Positions 23,351 through 35,935 of a stretch of 64,000 nt of DNA are shown here, in pieces. Source of the DNA: Seriola aureovittata (taxonomy: Eukaryota; Chordata; Actinopteri; Carangiformes; Carangidae); assembly GCF_021018895.1 (NCBI RefSeq), contig NC_079383.1, forward strand, positions 18,804,353-18,868,352. Reading direction: 5' to 3'. Made by a program: the position numbers and the translations under genes. How positions within the stretch are numbered: position 1 is the stretch's first letter; each line of letters opens with the position of its first letter. The notes under the pieces were generated by a model that searched no databases, was not told where the DNA came from, and saw only the letters and a list, made by a program, of their open reading frames with translations.

Positions 23351-25909
23351 CTGTTTAAGTCAGAGGACTTTTGTATTATTTGTCATTTGTTATGTCAAAT
23401 AAAACACTAGATAGATTGTGCTGTTAACACTTCCTAAAATGTAGTGGGCTCTACTTCCTCTCACAGCACACTTGTTTACTATCCTGAAAAGCCCATTGTA
23501 GAACTGTTAGTTTAATACTGCAAAAAGACAAAACGAATGTTTACTGAGACAAAGAAGAGCCTTTCGGGACAATAAAGCAGGCAAGGCAGGTTTATTTGTG
23601 TTGCACCTTTCACATACAGAGGCGAAGTGTTTCTCACCAGGAAAAAAGAAACACAATTCAAAACATGGGAAAGAGGAAAATAAAACCAAACAGAATTAAA
23701 TGAGTGAAATAAATCGTACTCTCACACCTTCCATTTGAAAACAAAATGTGACAAATAAAAAGTGAAAAGTGCTTTAGTGATATTTTGCAAATTCAACAGT
23801 CAACAAACACAAGTGTGTTCTGCTACGTCGCACTGAGCTTCACCTCAGTCGTCCCCCGGCTCTTCTGTAGTTCAGAAAAGTCCTGGATATTGCTGCTCCA
23901 GGCGATAAACGGCCAGAGTGGAAACAGTTGCATTAAACATTAAATGCCATAATAACTCAGCATGCGGCTTGTACCATACACACCCCCGCCCCCCCAACCC
24001 CCATGCTTTAAAAAGGCAGCGACCTACAATGCAAACCAAAAAAAAAAAAAAAAAAGACTATGTCAGCACTACTGCAGGTCAATGTGGTACACACAACCCA
24101 CAGCATTAAACATATCACATGAGAATGGTTAACTCAAAAAAAGAATAATAGAGTTGTGGAGTTTACCAAAGTCTTTTTAAAAGTATCATTGACATGGCCA
24201 AGAGAGTTTGACATAGTACCACTACATCTGATTACTCATAATAGCAGACGGAAATGGATTCCACTTTGTATGTTAGTCATTCTTCTTCTACTGAAATGAA
24301 GATGTTCCTGTGGTGCTGTGTGAAAATAATGTTTCTCAATGCTAGAAAATACAAGATTCAACAGACTAAGGCTTCAAGTTGGAAAGATGTTTTGTGCACG
24401 CAGAGTACTGATGCGCTTTTCATGCTCTCAATCAGGAAATGAAACCATTTAGTCACCATTGCCTTTGCCAGGTCATTAACTAAGACGAGTCATCTTCTCT
24501 GTTTACCACTCAGTGAGCTCGGGAGCATATGTTCTGTTGTCTGTTCAGACTTAACATGTAGACCACACATGGCTCAAACTCATTCCTCTTACTCATCCAA
24601 TCGGCTGCCTGTGTGCTTTACTAACACCAACAGACACAGACCATTTCCTATGCAGTATCTCCCAAGGGACTGTGCTATTTTTAAAAACCAATACAAAAAC
24701 AGGTTGAGCTGCCTGGCGAGATACGAACGTGCACGCTATTAGTAAGCCAACTACTACAAAGGTGTTATCTAAAAGAATATTGGGGATTCTCTTTCTGCAG
24801 CCGTCTCCTTCTAAGGCTGCCTTCAACACATTTATGAAAATGCATTTGTACTTTTCTTTTTTTTATTTAGCTAGAAGGAAGGACTATAGCTGGTTGCCTC
24901 TCTGTAAAACCCTGAAAAGCCTTGATAAAGTGAAGGATTAGGCTGAGAATGTACACATTTATCATGCTTGGAGCAGTTTATTCCAACTTTTTAGACTAGT
25001 CTGTTCGGCACATGGGGCACCAGAAAACAGCACTGAGAAGATTCAAAGTACAGCTCTCAGGTCTCCTCCAGCTGCAGTGGTGCTTGTGGTATTCAAGTGC
25101 AAATCATGTGGACAAACTACAGCAAGCAAACCCAGAATGCAAGGTTTTCCACGGCTATAAAAAGGAGGATGTTGGTATCCAGTAGGCAGCACTTACTCAT
25201 GCGTAGAGAATGAACCGAGGGCAAACCACAGCTTCAACTGCTGTGAACACCCGTTTGTTTTGTTATCTGTGTTGGAGGTTTACGTGTGAACTCTTGTTAC
25301 CGCGGCACCCAATTTGGATCTGGCTCTGCTGAGAGTGAGAGCTGCAAGAGTATTGAATTTAGCATTCCTGGCTTAAGCTTTCTTCAATGCACTGCTGGTA
25401 CAGTAAACGATTGAACGTGGAGGAACCCTCGATTCCTTGAAAAGATTTGACCACACATCTGTGAAATTGAGCAGATTACTGATTAACACCAGAGAGGGTG
25501 CATACCTCTGCCAAGGCTGCACAATCCTCTTAATCTGTTATTTTAATAAAACTCCCTGGGAATATTGGGATTTGCGGCTTGTTCAACAAACATCAGACTT
25601 TGACATGAATTTATTTCTATCTTGCAACAGTGAGTTGTGATGAAAAAAATAACGACTGCTGATAGGAGTGTCAGAGGAGAGAAAAACTCACAGCATATGT
25701 ATTGTTCTGAATTGCAGCTACAACCAGTGTATTTTGTTGTAATGGATAATTGCAGCTTATGGCAAAAACGCTGCAAATGTAAGATTTTGGCAAGCAGTGA
25801 TGTTTAGAGGATGTCAATGTATGAAAAGAGGTGAAGATGTCTTATAATATGTGGGAGCAACGATTAGCAAAAAGATGCAAACAGAGAAAAGCTCAAAGGA
25901 TTTATGAAA
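23351..25909. other. Intergenic, with one short repeat tail
   Basis: At about 23578-23670, GGCAAGGCAGGTTTATTTGT and GCACCTTTCACATACA match the fish repeat tail noted at 16945 and 34312. A run of about 17 A lies at 24039-24055. Otherwise no gene signals recognised. Confidence 0.5.
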
Positions 25910-25917
25910 CAAATCTC

Positions 25918-26687
25918 CAGAGGTGAACAAAGTACACGACTTCATTACTTGAGTCAAAGTATAGATCCTCCTGGTCAAATATGACTCCAACACAAGTGAC
26001 AGTTGTTCAGTCAAATTTTTAGTGGCGTTATGAAGTACTGGAGCACATGATTTTAAAAGTATTTCACTTATTCAAAAGTTAATTTTTTATGTCAACACAT
26101 TGTTGTGCTGTTCCACAATTACAGAACCTAATGACTCTGAAACAACCTGAGCAACAACAATCCATCATTTTCCTAGTTCATTTTTTTTAGGCAGTGATGA
26201 AGTTTGGTCGTAGTGAACACAGCAAGCATTTAAAATGAAAGGAATCTTTATTTCTAAAACTTCAAACACAGACTTAAGATAAGGCCATGGTGCTCTAGTG
26301 AAGAATCTTCTGCCTGGTCTTTATCTAACGTAGCATCGTTAGGACACTGCCAAGTTCAAACTGAGCCGTTCAAACATGCAGCAGCACAACATGACTGACA
26401 GAGTAGGAGTTGACTGTGATTGGTTTCTCTCCTGTGAGGAACACAACAGATGGTCTATCACATTTTCAAAATAAAGGAGAATTTATTCCACCGACTAAAA
26501 GCTCTGCTTCAAAGTATGGAGAACTTCACAGTGGAGTCTAAAGCACAATATCTGTCTTTTAAGTGTAGTGGAGTAAAAGTCATAAGTTTCCACAAAAAAA
26601 AAAAATACTCAAGCAAAGTACAGATACTTGAAAAAAATATTTAAGTTCAATACTTATGTAAATGTACTTTGATAATGTCCACCCCTG
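25918..26687. mobile_element. hAT-type non-autonomous element (MITE)
   Basis: The left end CAGAGGTGAACAAAGTAC and the right end (reverse complement CAGGGGTGGACATTATCAAA) form an imperfect terminal inverted repeat. Flanking 8-mers CAAATCTC (25910-25917) and CATATCTC (26688-26695) match at 7 of 8, as expected for an aged hAT target duplication. Inside are the phrases CATTACTTGAGTCAAAGTAT and TACTCAAGCAAAGTACAGAT typical of an abundant teleost repeat. No transposase is encoded; length is 770 bp. Confidence 0.75.
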
Positions 26688-27282
26688 CATATCTCAGAAG
26701 CAGCCATTATGACATGAGCTAATTTCTGACTGTCAATCCAATCTCTTCTCCTGTGTTTCCTCAGTGGTCATCCGTGCAGAATCCCTCTCTGTCTTCAAAA
26801 ATTAAGAATTCCTACTCACCTGATATGTTCTTTCTCTCTCTTTTTCTCTACCTCCCAATCCTCTATCGTTTTCTATGCACTATGTGTGACCTCATGCACA
26901 TTGCAGCCTTGTGGCACTCATGCGAGGTGCAGCATGGAGCTGAGTGTTATTCTCCTTGATCCGCTCGGCTTGGATTATTCCTCATTTGTATAATTGGCAC
27001 ACGCTTTTGTCCCCTTTGGACAAAATTCGAAATACATGTAAATGTATTGTAATATTAACAACTCTTTCTAGCAGGTAAAAATATGATCAGAATTATGTGT
27101 TAAAGTGTTGCTGCCTTGACCTGCTTTATTAGACAAACACATTTACTTCTTGTTGATCAGCTCTCATGTTGTCTGGCAGGTTTTTCTATCATCACCTGCT
27201 ATGAGCCGGCAGGAATCCAATGTTGAGTTAAGTTAATATTCAAACTGAGTCTGTGAGAGGTTGAAAATGAAAAGGTTAGAAG

Positions 27283-27645
27283 TGTAAGATTTAGAAGTTC
27301 AAGTTAATTCATATATTGCAGTTAATTCACTAAAGATTTGTTTAAAAAGTTTACACAATTATTTACATATCTATGTTTACACATTTAAATCATAATATTA
27401 CATCTGGTGAACAGTAACGATAAATTGTTGAATCTGCTTATGTGATTCTTTAACAGTTACCTCAGTCTAAGTCACTGTAGCTTCTGATTGGTTAGTTAAG
27501 TCACATGACTGTTTGTACGTTGTGGTGACGAGAGTCAGAGGTGTGATCAGTAAAGTACTGCTTGAGAAAGTTATCCGTCTCCATTCTGCTGTTTCTTTAT
27601 ATAAAGAGTGATTCTAACCACCATTCCTCGAACCCTCACGTTACA
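27283..27645 (+). mobile_element. Probable solo LTR
   Basis: The segment begins TGTAAG and ends GTTACA (TG...CA, 5 of 6 inverted match) and is flanked by GAAG on both sides (27279-27282 and 27646-27649). The right half has LTR-like features: a GTGACGAGAGTCAGAGGTGT block, a TATATAAA near the end and an AACCCTCACGTTACA terminus. There is no internal coding region, so it would be a single LTR left by recombination. A 4-bp flank match is weak evidence on its own. Confidence 0.45.
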
Positions 27646-28344
27646 GAAGTAATATTAAACCTTATTTAAGATGCAGCTGACGTGTAGGTATAACTGCTGG
27701 ATAAAAAATGTGACAGAGACAGATTGATTGTGATTACTGAGGGGTCCTAAACACTATAAAATTTAAAGGCTGGATAAATTTGTTGTGGCAGAATAAAAGA
27801 ACACTGATCATCATTTTCATATTGATAACTTCCTGGAAATACTTCACACTTGGACTAAATGTTGCCGAAAATCACATGCTATGAATTTGCTAATTTCATG
27901 CTACGTCCACCGGGGCCGCTCAGCAAAAATTCAAAAGCACCACATTCCATTGAAAAACAGCCAAAAAATTATACCTCCAGCATATAATACAGCGTAATGA
28001 TGCCTGTGATTATCCCTGTGCTCTGTGAAACGGCACCTCGACCACCTCGATTCAACTCCGGGGCTGAAACACAGGCGTTCAGTCTGAAGCTCCGAGCCAA
28101 GTTGTTTTTACAGCCCAGTCTGGGAAAATAAACAAGCCGGGATGGCTGCCCTCGGGGGGTCTCCAGGGGGACAGCAGGGAAAAAATCAAATAAAAAAAAT
28201 AACAGCAACAGGAGGTAATAAATATTGCACTTTTATTGATTTGTGTTGTTATTTTATCAAGTCCTACAGTAAACCTTTTTATATCATTTAAATTCTAAAT
28301 AAAATGATTAATGGCCTGGTTCTATTGTTGTTTGATGCGTTTGG

Positions 28345-28513
28345 CTGGTACCCAGTACATTTATTCTACTAGTGTACTGCACAATAGTGAGGTACTTGTA
28401 CTTAACTTCAGTATGCAACCTTATGCTAGTACTCTACATTTAAGAGGTAAATATTAACTCAACTACTTTTTGCTTTTATTCGAGCACCTTAGTTACTTTG
28501 CAGATTCAGATTT
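28345..28513 (+). repeat. Fragment of an abundant teleost repeat
   Basis: GAGGTACTTGTACTTAACTT, CTACATTTAAGAGGTAAATA and CACCTTAGTTACTTTGCAG occur in the order known from a common perciform interspersed repeat. It shares its theme of TACTTG/CTCAAGTA phrases with the hAT-type element at 25918 but is only a piece, without ends. Confidence 0.55.
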
Positions 28514-28939
28514 TACACACAAATAAGATAAAACATGACGCAGTGTCATGCTGCAATAGACTGTCATCTACGCACATCTGTATCATCCAGTTCACAGCTT
28601 GTGTAGAACATGTTTAACATATGTTGTATTTATTGAATGATGTATAAATGACAGTAACCACGACAGTAACACAATGCCATAACACAGCCTTGATTCTTCT
28701 GCTCAGTCTTCTTTATCCTGTCTACAACTGTTTTATTATGCTGCAACAAGGGTCTCATCAATGTCAAAAAAAGCAAACAAAAAAATATTTCTCTCATTCT
28801 TGCCTCCCACTGTCTCGTCTTGTTTGCTCATTGTCTACTAAGTGTTAAATGGCCCCTGCCCCTCCTCACACCGCGGAGCTCCTCTTCCCATATTCCACTG
28901 TCAGAAAGCTGAGATCATATTAGGCTCTTTGTCTCTCCC

Positions 28940-29115
28940 TTGATCCAGGACTAAGTGTTCTGGGGACAGCGGCTTCTTCAATATCTGCCTCAAAGCTGTG
29001 GAATTATCTTCCCCCTGCTGTACATTTCTTCCTCTCAGCCGCCGAAGTTTTCAAGAGCCGACTTCAGATTTACTTTTACTTGTTGGCCTCTGTCTGTTCC
29101 TCGCCTGACCTGTTC
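28940..29115 (+). mobile_element. LINE relic, C-terminal end of reverse transcriptase ORF
   Basis: One plus-strand frame reads SASKLWNYLPPAV then AAEVFKSRLQIYFYLLAS. This fits the WNSLP...FKxxLKTHLF pattern that closes the ORF2 protein of many fish non-LTR retrotransposons. Only this terminal piece is visible, and the sequence before it shows no intact RT motifs. It is a 5'-truncated, decayed copy. Confidence 0.6.
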
Positions 29116-29475
29116 ATTTCTTCCAATGAGTTCATGACAATAATTAGACACGACTCACCCTCATTTGTAATGTCAACATTTGTATGTTTCTGATGCTCCA
29201 CTGTTAAATACTCTGTATGCCGTAGTATATAATATTGGTTTACATCAGACCGTAGATATATATTTCTTTCACAAGCAATATTTAAATATATAATGAAAAA
29301 GGTAATGAAAAGAAAGTAAGTGATGCCACTTCACCTCTTACATTATGTTGCTAATGGCTGCCTTTGCCACTATCCATACAAAGATGTGACAGGTTTGCCT
29401 TTATGCACTGGCTGCTTTACTTGTCGCTGGAGATGTGACGTCCATGTTATTCAGACAGTTTGATAATAGTAATTA

Positions 29476-30640
29476 CAGTGCAAACAGAAAGTGTTCAGAC
29501 CCCTTCACTTTTTTTTCACATTTTGTTATGTTGCAGCCTCATGCTAAATTAGTTTAAATTCAGAATTTCCCCCCCCTCATCAATGTACATTCAACACCCT
29601 GTAATGACAAAGTGAAAACAGAATGTTAGATTTTTTTTGTGTTTGCAAAGTTATTAAAAAGGAAAGACTGAAATATCACATTTGCAATTTAGCTCTGGTA
29701 CCTTTTGATCATATCTGAGATAAGTCCACCTATGGTAAATTCAATTCATCTGAAAGGCACACACCTGTCTATATAAGGTCTCACAGCTGACAATATACAG
29801 ATCAAGGAAAAAGCCATGCCATGAGTTTGAAGGAACTGCCTGCAGAACTCAGAGGCAGGACTGTGTCGAGGCTCAGATCCGGGGAAGGCTACAAAAAAAA
29901 AAAGTCTGCTCCATTGAAGGTTCCCAAGAGCACAGAAGCCTCCATAATTCTTAAATGGAAGAAGAGTGGAACAACCAGGACTCTTCTTAGAACTGGCCAC
30001 CCGACCAAACGGACTAACCAGGGGAGAAGGGCTTTGGTAAGAGAAGTAACCAAGAACCTGATGGTCTCTCTGGCTGAACTCAGAGATTCTGTTTGGACAT
30101 GGGAGAAACTTCCAGAAGGACAACCATGACTGCAGCCCTCCACTGAGCTGGGTTTTATGGCACCTCCCAACGGAGAAGCATGGAAGTGTGGGTGTTTTTC
30201 TGCGGCAGGGACAGGTCAGGGTTGAGGGAAAGCTTAAAGTACAGAGATATCCTCAATGAAAACCTGGTCCAGTGCACTCTGGACATCAGACTGGGCCGAA
30301 GGGTCACCTTCACAGCCAAGACAACGCAGGAATGACTCAAGGTCGAGTTGCCCTGATTTGGCCCTGACATGAACCCAATCGAGCATCTCTGGAGAGACAT
30401 GAAAATGCCTGACAGAGTCTGAGAGGATCTGCAGAGAAGAATGGCAGAAAATCCCCAAATCCAGGTGTGCAAAGCTCATCGTGTCAGACCCAAGAAGACT
30501 GGAGGCTGTAGTCGCTGCCAAAGGTGCTTCAACTAAGTGTTGACGAAAGGGTCTGAATACTTATTTCAATGTGATATTTCAGGTTTTTTTTTTTTTATTT
30601 GGGATATTGCCTGATGAGGGCAAACGACTGCAACATAAGA
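29476..30640 (+). mobile_element. Decayed Tc1-like DNA transposon
   Basis: The left end starts after TA with CAGTGCAAACAGAAAGTGTT and CAGACCCCTTCACTTTTTTT, continuing CACATTTTGTTATGTTGCAG: a long Tc1-type terminal repeat known from fish and frogs. The right side has AAAGGGTCTGAATACTTATT and then CGACTGCAACATAA, part of the inverted counterpart, but the outer 30-60 bp are deleted or drifted. The interior is a transposase relic (next entry). At about 1.17 kb it is shorter than the roughly 1.6 kb usual for this type. Confidence 0.85.
29818..30535 (+). pseudogene. Tc1-like transposase pseudogene
   Basis: Frames at 29821-30129 read KELPAELRGRTVSRLRSGEG and later KKSGTTRTLLRTGHPTKRTN, the N-terminal DNA-binding region with the GRP-like linker. 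Further on, in other frames, come the DLALT/PDLNPIEHLW-type region (CTGACATGAACCCAATCGAG, then CATCTCTGGAGAGACATGA) and the C-terminal helix. Frameshifts, an A11 run, and loss of much of the central DDE catalytic core make it non-functional. Confidence 0.8.
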
Positions 30641-30860
30641 CACTTTACTTGTCACTGTGGACATACAATGAAATTATGTTTGGAAACGCTCAGAGAGCAG
30701 CACCATGAGAAAACAAGATAAATAAACAAGATAAATATGATGAGGTAGCATCCTCTATCTATATATAATTAATGAAGGCACTTGGAAGAGGCAGGTAAAC
30801 AGTGACAGTGCAAACAGTGCAGTATAAATAGATATATCACAACAACAAAATGTTAGAATA
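30641..30860 (+). repeat. Possible interspersed repeat tail after the Tc1-like copy
   Basis: TTGTCACTGTGGACATACAA followed by TGAAATTATG and then runs of ATAAATAAACAAGATAAATA and CAGTGCAAACAGTGCAGT resemble the A-rich 3' tails of a fish retroposon I recall. The boundary with the Tc1-like element is ambiguous. Confidence 0.35.
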
Positions 30861-30869
30861 TTAAAATGT

Positions 30870-33590
30870 GAAGGGGGCTGAATGCGTTCTGAATACACTG
30901 TGTGTCTTCATGAGTCAATCTGGCATTGTGTTTGCAACAGATCAAATTTCTCCCCACAAATTGAAAGCTTTATCTTTAAGTAAATATCATCGCTTGATTC
31001 ACTAATTAAATGAGAGCGAAAAGTATGAGTTTGAGGCTGAGGTTTGAATTTGCAAACTGGTTGACAAAAGCTGTCACATTTCTTTTGTGGTAAAACTTCG
31101 AAGTCATTCAGTATTTTTCCACCCTTTGGTTCTTTTTGAGGCAGTTGCAACTGTAACTTAATCATAACTATCACATAACACAGGTTTCATCACCTTGAAC
31201 CCCCCAACCCCCCCACCCCCGCCCTGTTTGGAGGGAGTACTGCAGTATTCATGTGGAGGTGCTAGACTGTCTGTGCATAGATCTGAAAGGTAACTTAAAC
31301 ATTAATTCAGATTCAGATCTGTCTGTTACTCCAGGGATGAGCCAGTCTCGAGGTGAGGGTGCTACAGATTTTGATCTGCATGATCCCATCTTAATACTGT
31401 CTGGTTGTAATATCTGTTTGACCTTTTGTAGTGAAAGATGGACATCATGAAGTCTTTGGAGTGTCCTGTTGCCTCAGTCTGTAACAAGAGTGTGTACAGT
31501 TCTCTAAGGGGAATATCTGTGAGGCAGGCTACTCCAGCCAAGTGAATTCATTCATCTAATCTCTCTTGCAATTTCATGCATCTGTTGTTGTTTTTCATGT
31601 TTTCCATGTCATGTTATGTCATTTAGTTTAATCCTTGTCTTTTGTCTAGTTATCATGACTCTGTTGTTTTATTATTTGTTTGATATCTCATTAATCTGTT
31701 TCTTTTTTCCTCCATCTTTCTTATTTATTATCTGTGTCTACCATGAATACCTGGGTGTCAGCTCACTTCTGACACCTTTTTGCAATACCTGAGATTTGCG
31801 ACTTAGTGGAAATCCTTGCTGCCAGCTGTTAATGAAAAGGCAGTTCACCACCTCTGCCAGGAGAGATAACGTGGCTTTCTGCAACACTGGCAGCACTGCT
31901 CCGCTCACACTTGTATAATTAGTATCCTGCAGAAACTTTGAGCGTTTTAAAAGTGTTGTGTTCACCGAAAATCTGCATAATTACAGGTTAAACGGGTTTG
32001 AAATAAAAGGTAGAACATGTCTCGGTAAGAAGAAGCTGTACTACTGCATCTTGGAGTTGCATTCATATTGACTGTTGCTACAAGGAATGAAACACCATGC
32101 TGCAAGAAATGCTTGGATAGTTGAACTTATGAGTAGGAGAAATAAATACTTTAGTTCACATCAATCATGTGTATTATATATATTTCATATTTAAGCTGGG
32201 GTGATAGAAAATTCCTCTGGGTGAATTTACCAAAAACTTCTGCAGAAAATGCCAGCAGACAGTGGCACAAGTTCAACTCTCACGACTTTGCCACAAGCAC
32301 CTACATTGCTGAAATAGAAACTCACAGAGAGAAAATGAGGAAACTCATTACCCATGTCAGTTTTGTTCACTGATGAGAAGCTTGCGACTCTAACTCAACT
32401 ACTGCCGGGGGTGGGGTGGGGGCTGGAAGAAAGAATATAGTCACCCCAAAATTGGCCACTTCATTCAGGTGTAAGTGCAGACGTTAACAGTGTAATTGTG
32501 TTCTGCATGATGAAACTCTCATTATCACCCCGGCAAAAAAAGGATGAAACTAATTCCTGACGCCTAACCGAGATGGTAATCAAACCCAGCAAACAATGTG
32601 TCCTCTTGCAAAGTACCTCGCTCATGACACAAGAGTGAGAAAGCAAATGTTTATGCTGGGATTGTGGTGTTGTTCAAGAGCTGTTAAGTCACACTTGATT
32701 TATTTAAATTTTTCTCATTATGCTGGTGATTGACTCTGCAGTTGTGGTTGGTTTGCATGTTTGTCTAAAACAAAAAAAGGCTGTGTGATTGTTTTGTTCC
32801 TAATATTGATCTGTACCAACTTTGTCAGACCGGATATAGAATTTCCACACTATGGCAAATTATTTGCCTAAACGCATCTTGTGAAACAACCATGCAGTCA
32901 CTCTACAACCCTATTAACAAGCAAACTTTCCTATTTTTAAATGTGGGGAAATTGATTACAGAGTGGAAAACCCATCTCATTCAAATTAACAGTATTTTGC
33001 TCCGTGGGTCGTTCTCAAGGGTCGTCAGTGTATTAATTTACTCCAGATTTAGCTTTTTTTCTACCACCTGTTTCATTACTGTTAACTGCCAACCATTATC
33101 CACCTCTGAGATTTGTTGCACATTAGTGTAATGTGCATTCTTGCCTGTGCTTCCTTAGTGAACGTTGCATTGTCAGGGCCACACTTGTCATTTCAAGTGC
33201 TGTAGGTTCCAATCACTGGTGCCTACAGTGCTTGAATAAACATGTACATATTAAAAACTGTCAGTGCACATTATATAACAATTTTGGACTGATAATATTG
33301 AACTGAAAACATCAAAAAAAAAAAAATTATTTGTAAACGCAAATACATAATGTGGACATGTAGATGAGGAGAATTATGTATTAACATTAAATGTAAATAT
33401 TCAAGTAAAGCACATGTACCCGACATTAAATAATTAAATTAATTAATATAAATAATTCATTAAATTACATGAAATTGAAATTTCTTCCTCAGCTTTGTTT
33501 TGCTGTCATAAGAGCCATTTTTTTAACAGTAAAGTAGATTCATTTTTATTGTGCATTTATCAGTGTAACCCATGATTCACCACCAGCACT
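30870..33590. other. Intergenic, nothing recognised
   Basis: Contains a C-rich tract at 31199-31224, a G-rich tract at about 32406-32424, and short open frames lacking coding character. Confidence 0.5.
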
Positions 33591-33726
33591 CTTTCAGCCA
33601 ATCCCGGACGGCTGCATCTTCACAAATATCCGGGTTAGGTCAGGTGACTTCCCTTTAACCCATGCTGGCTTGTTAGCGTGACAACTTCAACAGCTGTGGA
33701 GCAGAGCTGAACGCGCTCAGCGGTGA
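33590..33726 (+). promoter_or_regulatory. Promoter and first-exon-like module with splice donor
   Basis: A CCAAT box (CAGCCAATCCCGGACGG, 33596-33612) is followed by a GC-richer stretch than its surroundings and a consensus donor at CAGCGGTGAGT (33719-33729). A T-rich acceptor-like TTTTTTTATAG lies at about 33909-33919. The stretch downstream of it gives only a short peptide. This could be an unannotated non-coding first exon or chance. Confidence 0.25.
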
Positions 33727-33727
33727 G

Positions 33728-33753
33728 TTATATATATATATATATATATATAT
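33728..33753. repeat. TA microsatellite
   Basis: About 13 TA dinucleotides directly after a possible splice donor. Confidence 0.9.
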
Positions 33754-34284
33754 CCACAGCTTTGTGGAATGTCTGTTAAATACCCTCCCGCTAGCCTAAC
33801 CGTTAGCATTAGCACGTCATGCAGAACTCCCATAGGGAAACTGACAATTTAAGGAGTGGCTCTAAGTGAATGCAATACCATGTGTTTTTTTTTTGTTTTG
33901 TTTTGTTTTTTTTTATAGAATCACTGACCTGATTCGTGATGGCAGGAATCATCATCACCCACTTTTGATGACGAGTTGGGGAAAAAGTCGGACTTGATTG
34001 ACTGATTTCAACAACCTGGACTGCACAACCCCCCCCCCTTCCTTGCAATTTAACATATTGGGAAAAATAACTTAAGTAGCAATATTTTTGGTTTCTGAAT
34101 TTCTATTTATTTTTTACAAAAAAGAAAATCAAATATTGTTTTTCATCTCTTGCTTGTGGTGCTCATGCAAATTTTGGTCCTAAATGGGCCTAAAATTGTT
34201 TGTGCCTTGATTTAGCTTACAGTTGGAAGTAACTTCAAAAGCAACTGCAAATCCAACTTGCTACATTAAGCAAACATTGATGTA

Positions 34285-34450
34285 TATATATCAATCAAAT
34301 CAATCAATCTAAGTTAATTTGTATAGCACTTGTCATACAGGTCAGTGCAGTTCAAAGTTCTTCACAGATGACTGATGAACTAAAAAGCTCTAGCATTAGC
34401 AGACAATCAAACAAAAATAAAAACAAAGTATTAAAATAAGAGATAAAATA
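34285..34450 (+). repeat. Interspersed repeat tail
   Basis: AATCAATCAATCT followed by AATTTGTATAGCACTTGTCA, TACAGGTCAGTGCAGTTCAA and AGTTCTTCACAGATGA matches the widespread fish repeat end 'TTTGTATAGCACCTTTCATACA...CAAAGTGCTTCACAG'. The A-rich continuation ends near 34450. Confidence 0.6.
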
Positions 34451-35664
34451 CAATAGACATATCTGCAGTAACACATTTCCTGCATACATTTATAGCCATA
34501 AACAACAACAAAAAAAGCCTAAACACTTAATTTGTGTTAATTAAGTCTGTGGCTCAACTTCTTTAGAAATTTCTCATTAGTCATTATATGATTCTGTTGA
34601 GAACAGTCATTTGAATGAGTGCATGGGTTGTCATTGAAGTTTGGTTGTGAAGAAAGAAACACAGTCCTGTATGAAACGAGCCCAAGACATTTATTGAAGT
34701 TTGAATTTAAATTTGGAGAATTCAGGTTCTGCTTCTACAGCATTGACAGCTTCTCTTATCCCCGTCCAGTTAATGAAGCAACTCTGGAATAAATAAGGAC
34801 TGAACACCTTACTAATGTGCGGAAGAACAACAGGGAGCCTTTGAAAGCTAAAATGGCCATAAACTCTGCATAAATTTGTTGCAAGTTGTGGTTCACTGGT
34901 TGCTCCTGAACATCAATTTCAAAATAAGATCTTCCCTTTGTTGTGACTAAGGTAGATCAGGGAGAGCAGAGATAGTTTGTTTGGTGAGTAAGATCAGCTA
35001 ACCCTTGTTTCTAGGCAATATAAATAAAGTGAATGTCTGGATTGGTGATGCTGAATCTGTGGGGGAAAGTGGTAATGAGTGAGGTGAAAACATGAGAATC
35101 TGTGATTAAATTAGTTGATCAAACCATGGTTAAGTTATCATGCAGTTGTGCTGAAATGGAGAAGGTTTGATTTAAAAATTAATCAAACATTGTATTATGG
35201 CATTAACTTGCTACAACATGACCTATTATATTCTGCAAGGATGTTTTGAAGCAGTTTTGTGAAAAGATTCCTTGTGACACACCATTCTCAGAAAAGACAT
35301 CGTATAGACACGTTCTCCGTCCTTGAATTGAGTGGGCTGAATGAATATTACTTACATCTAGCTTTGAGATGCTGTTTTAGTGGTGGAGGATATTTTTTAA
35401 AGTGCGAAAACTCAACAAGCTTGTATAGACATGAATTATATGACATATTTACACATTAATTAATCACAAGTGCTTGAAAGTTTTGCGATGCCGAGGTCCA
35501 CAAAAAAGGGGTTGAATAAACAGTCTGAAATGAAGTTGGTTGCAGGGTCCCTGTGCTGAAGAGAGAGTAAGCCAGACACAATGCTCTAAGGAGGTCTGAC
35601 AAGCATGGGCATCGGAAACATCTGGGAATTGTTTCTTAGGTAGTGCGCATACCTGGAACAATAA

Positions 35665-35935
35665 AATAGGTCATTGTCTTTTAAAATGACCCATATGGCG
35701 GGATAGGGTTAGTCATAATAGGCAACATCTAGTTGTTGTAATAATTATAACGGGAGCAAAGGGGAAAGTGCAGTGACGTAGTCGAGTTTGATTCCCATGT
35801 AAAACCAGCTTTATGTTTCTATTGTTCATGACAGTTCAACAAAGTTAACCACGTTGTTTTTATTGTAACCATGACAACCAATATAATCTAATGTTGAAGA
35901 AGTATTTATTCTAACCCAAATCAGGATCTTATGTT
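35665..35935. repeat. Dispersed repeat family, copy B (truncated)
   Basis: It begins AATAGGTCATTGTC and AATGACCCATA. It then shares GAGTTTGATTCCCATGTAAA, TGACAGTTCAACAAAGTTAA, ATTGTAACCATGACAACCAA and TAATGTTGAAGAAGTATTTA with copy C. The right-hand terminal motif is missing. Confidence 0.65.
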
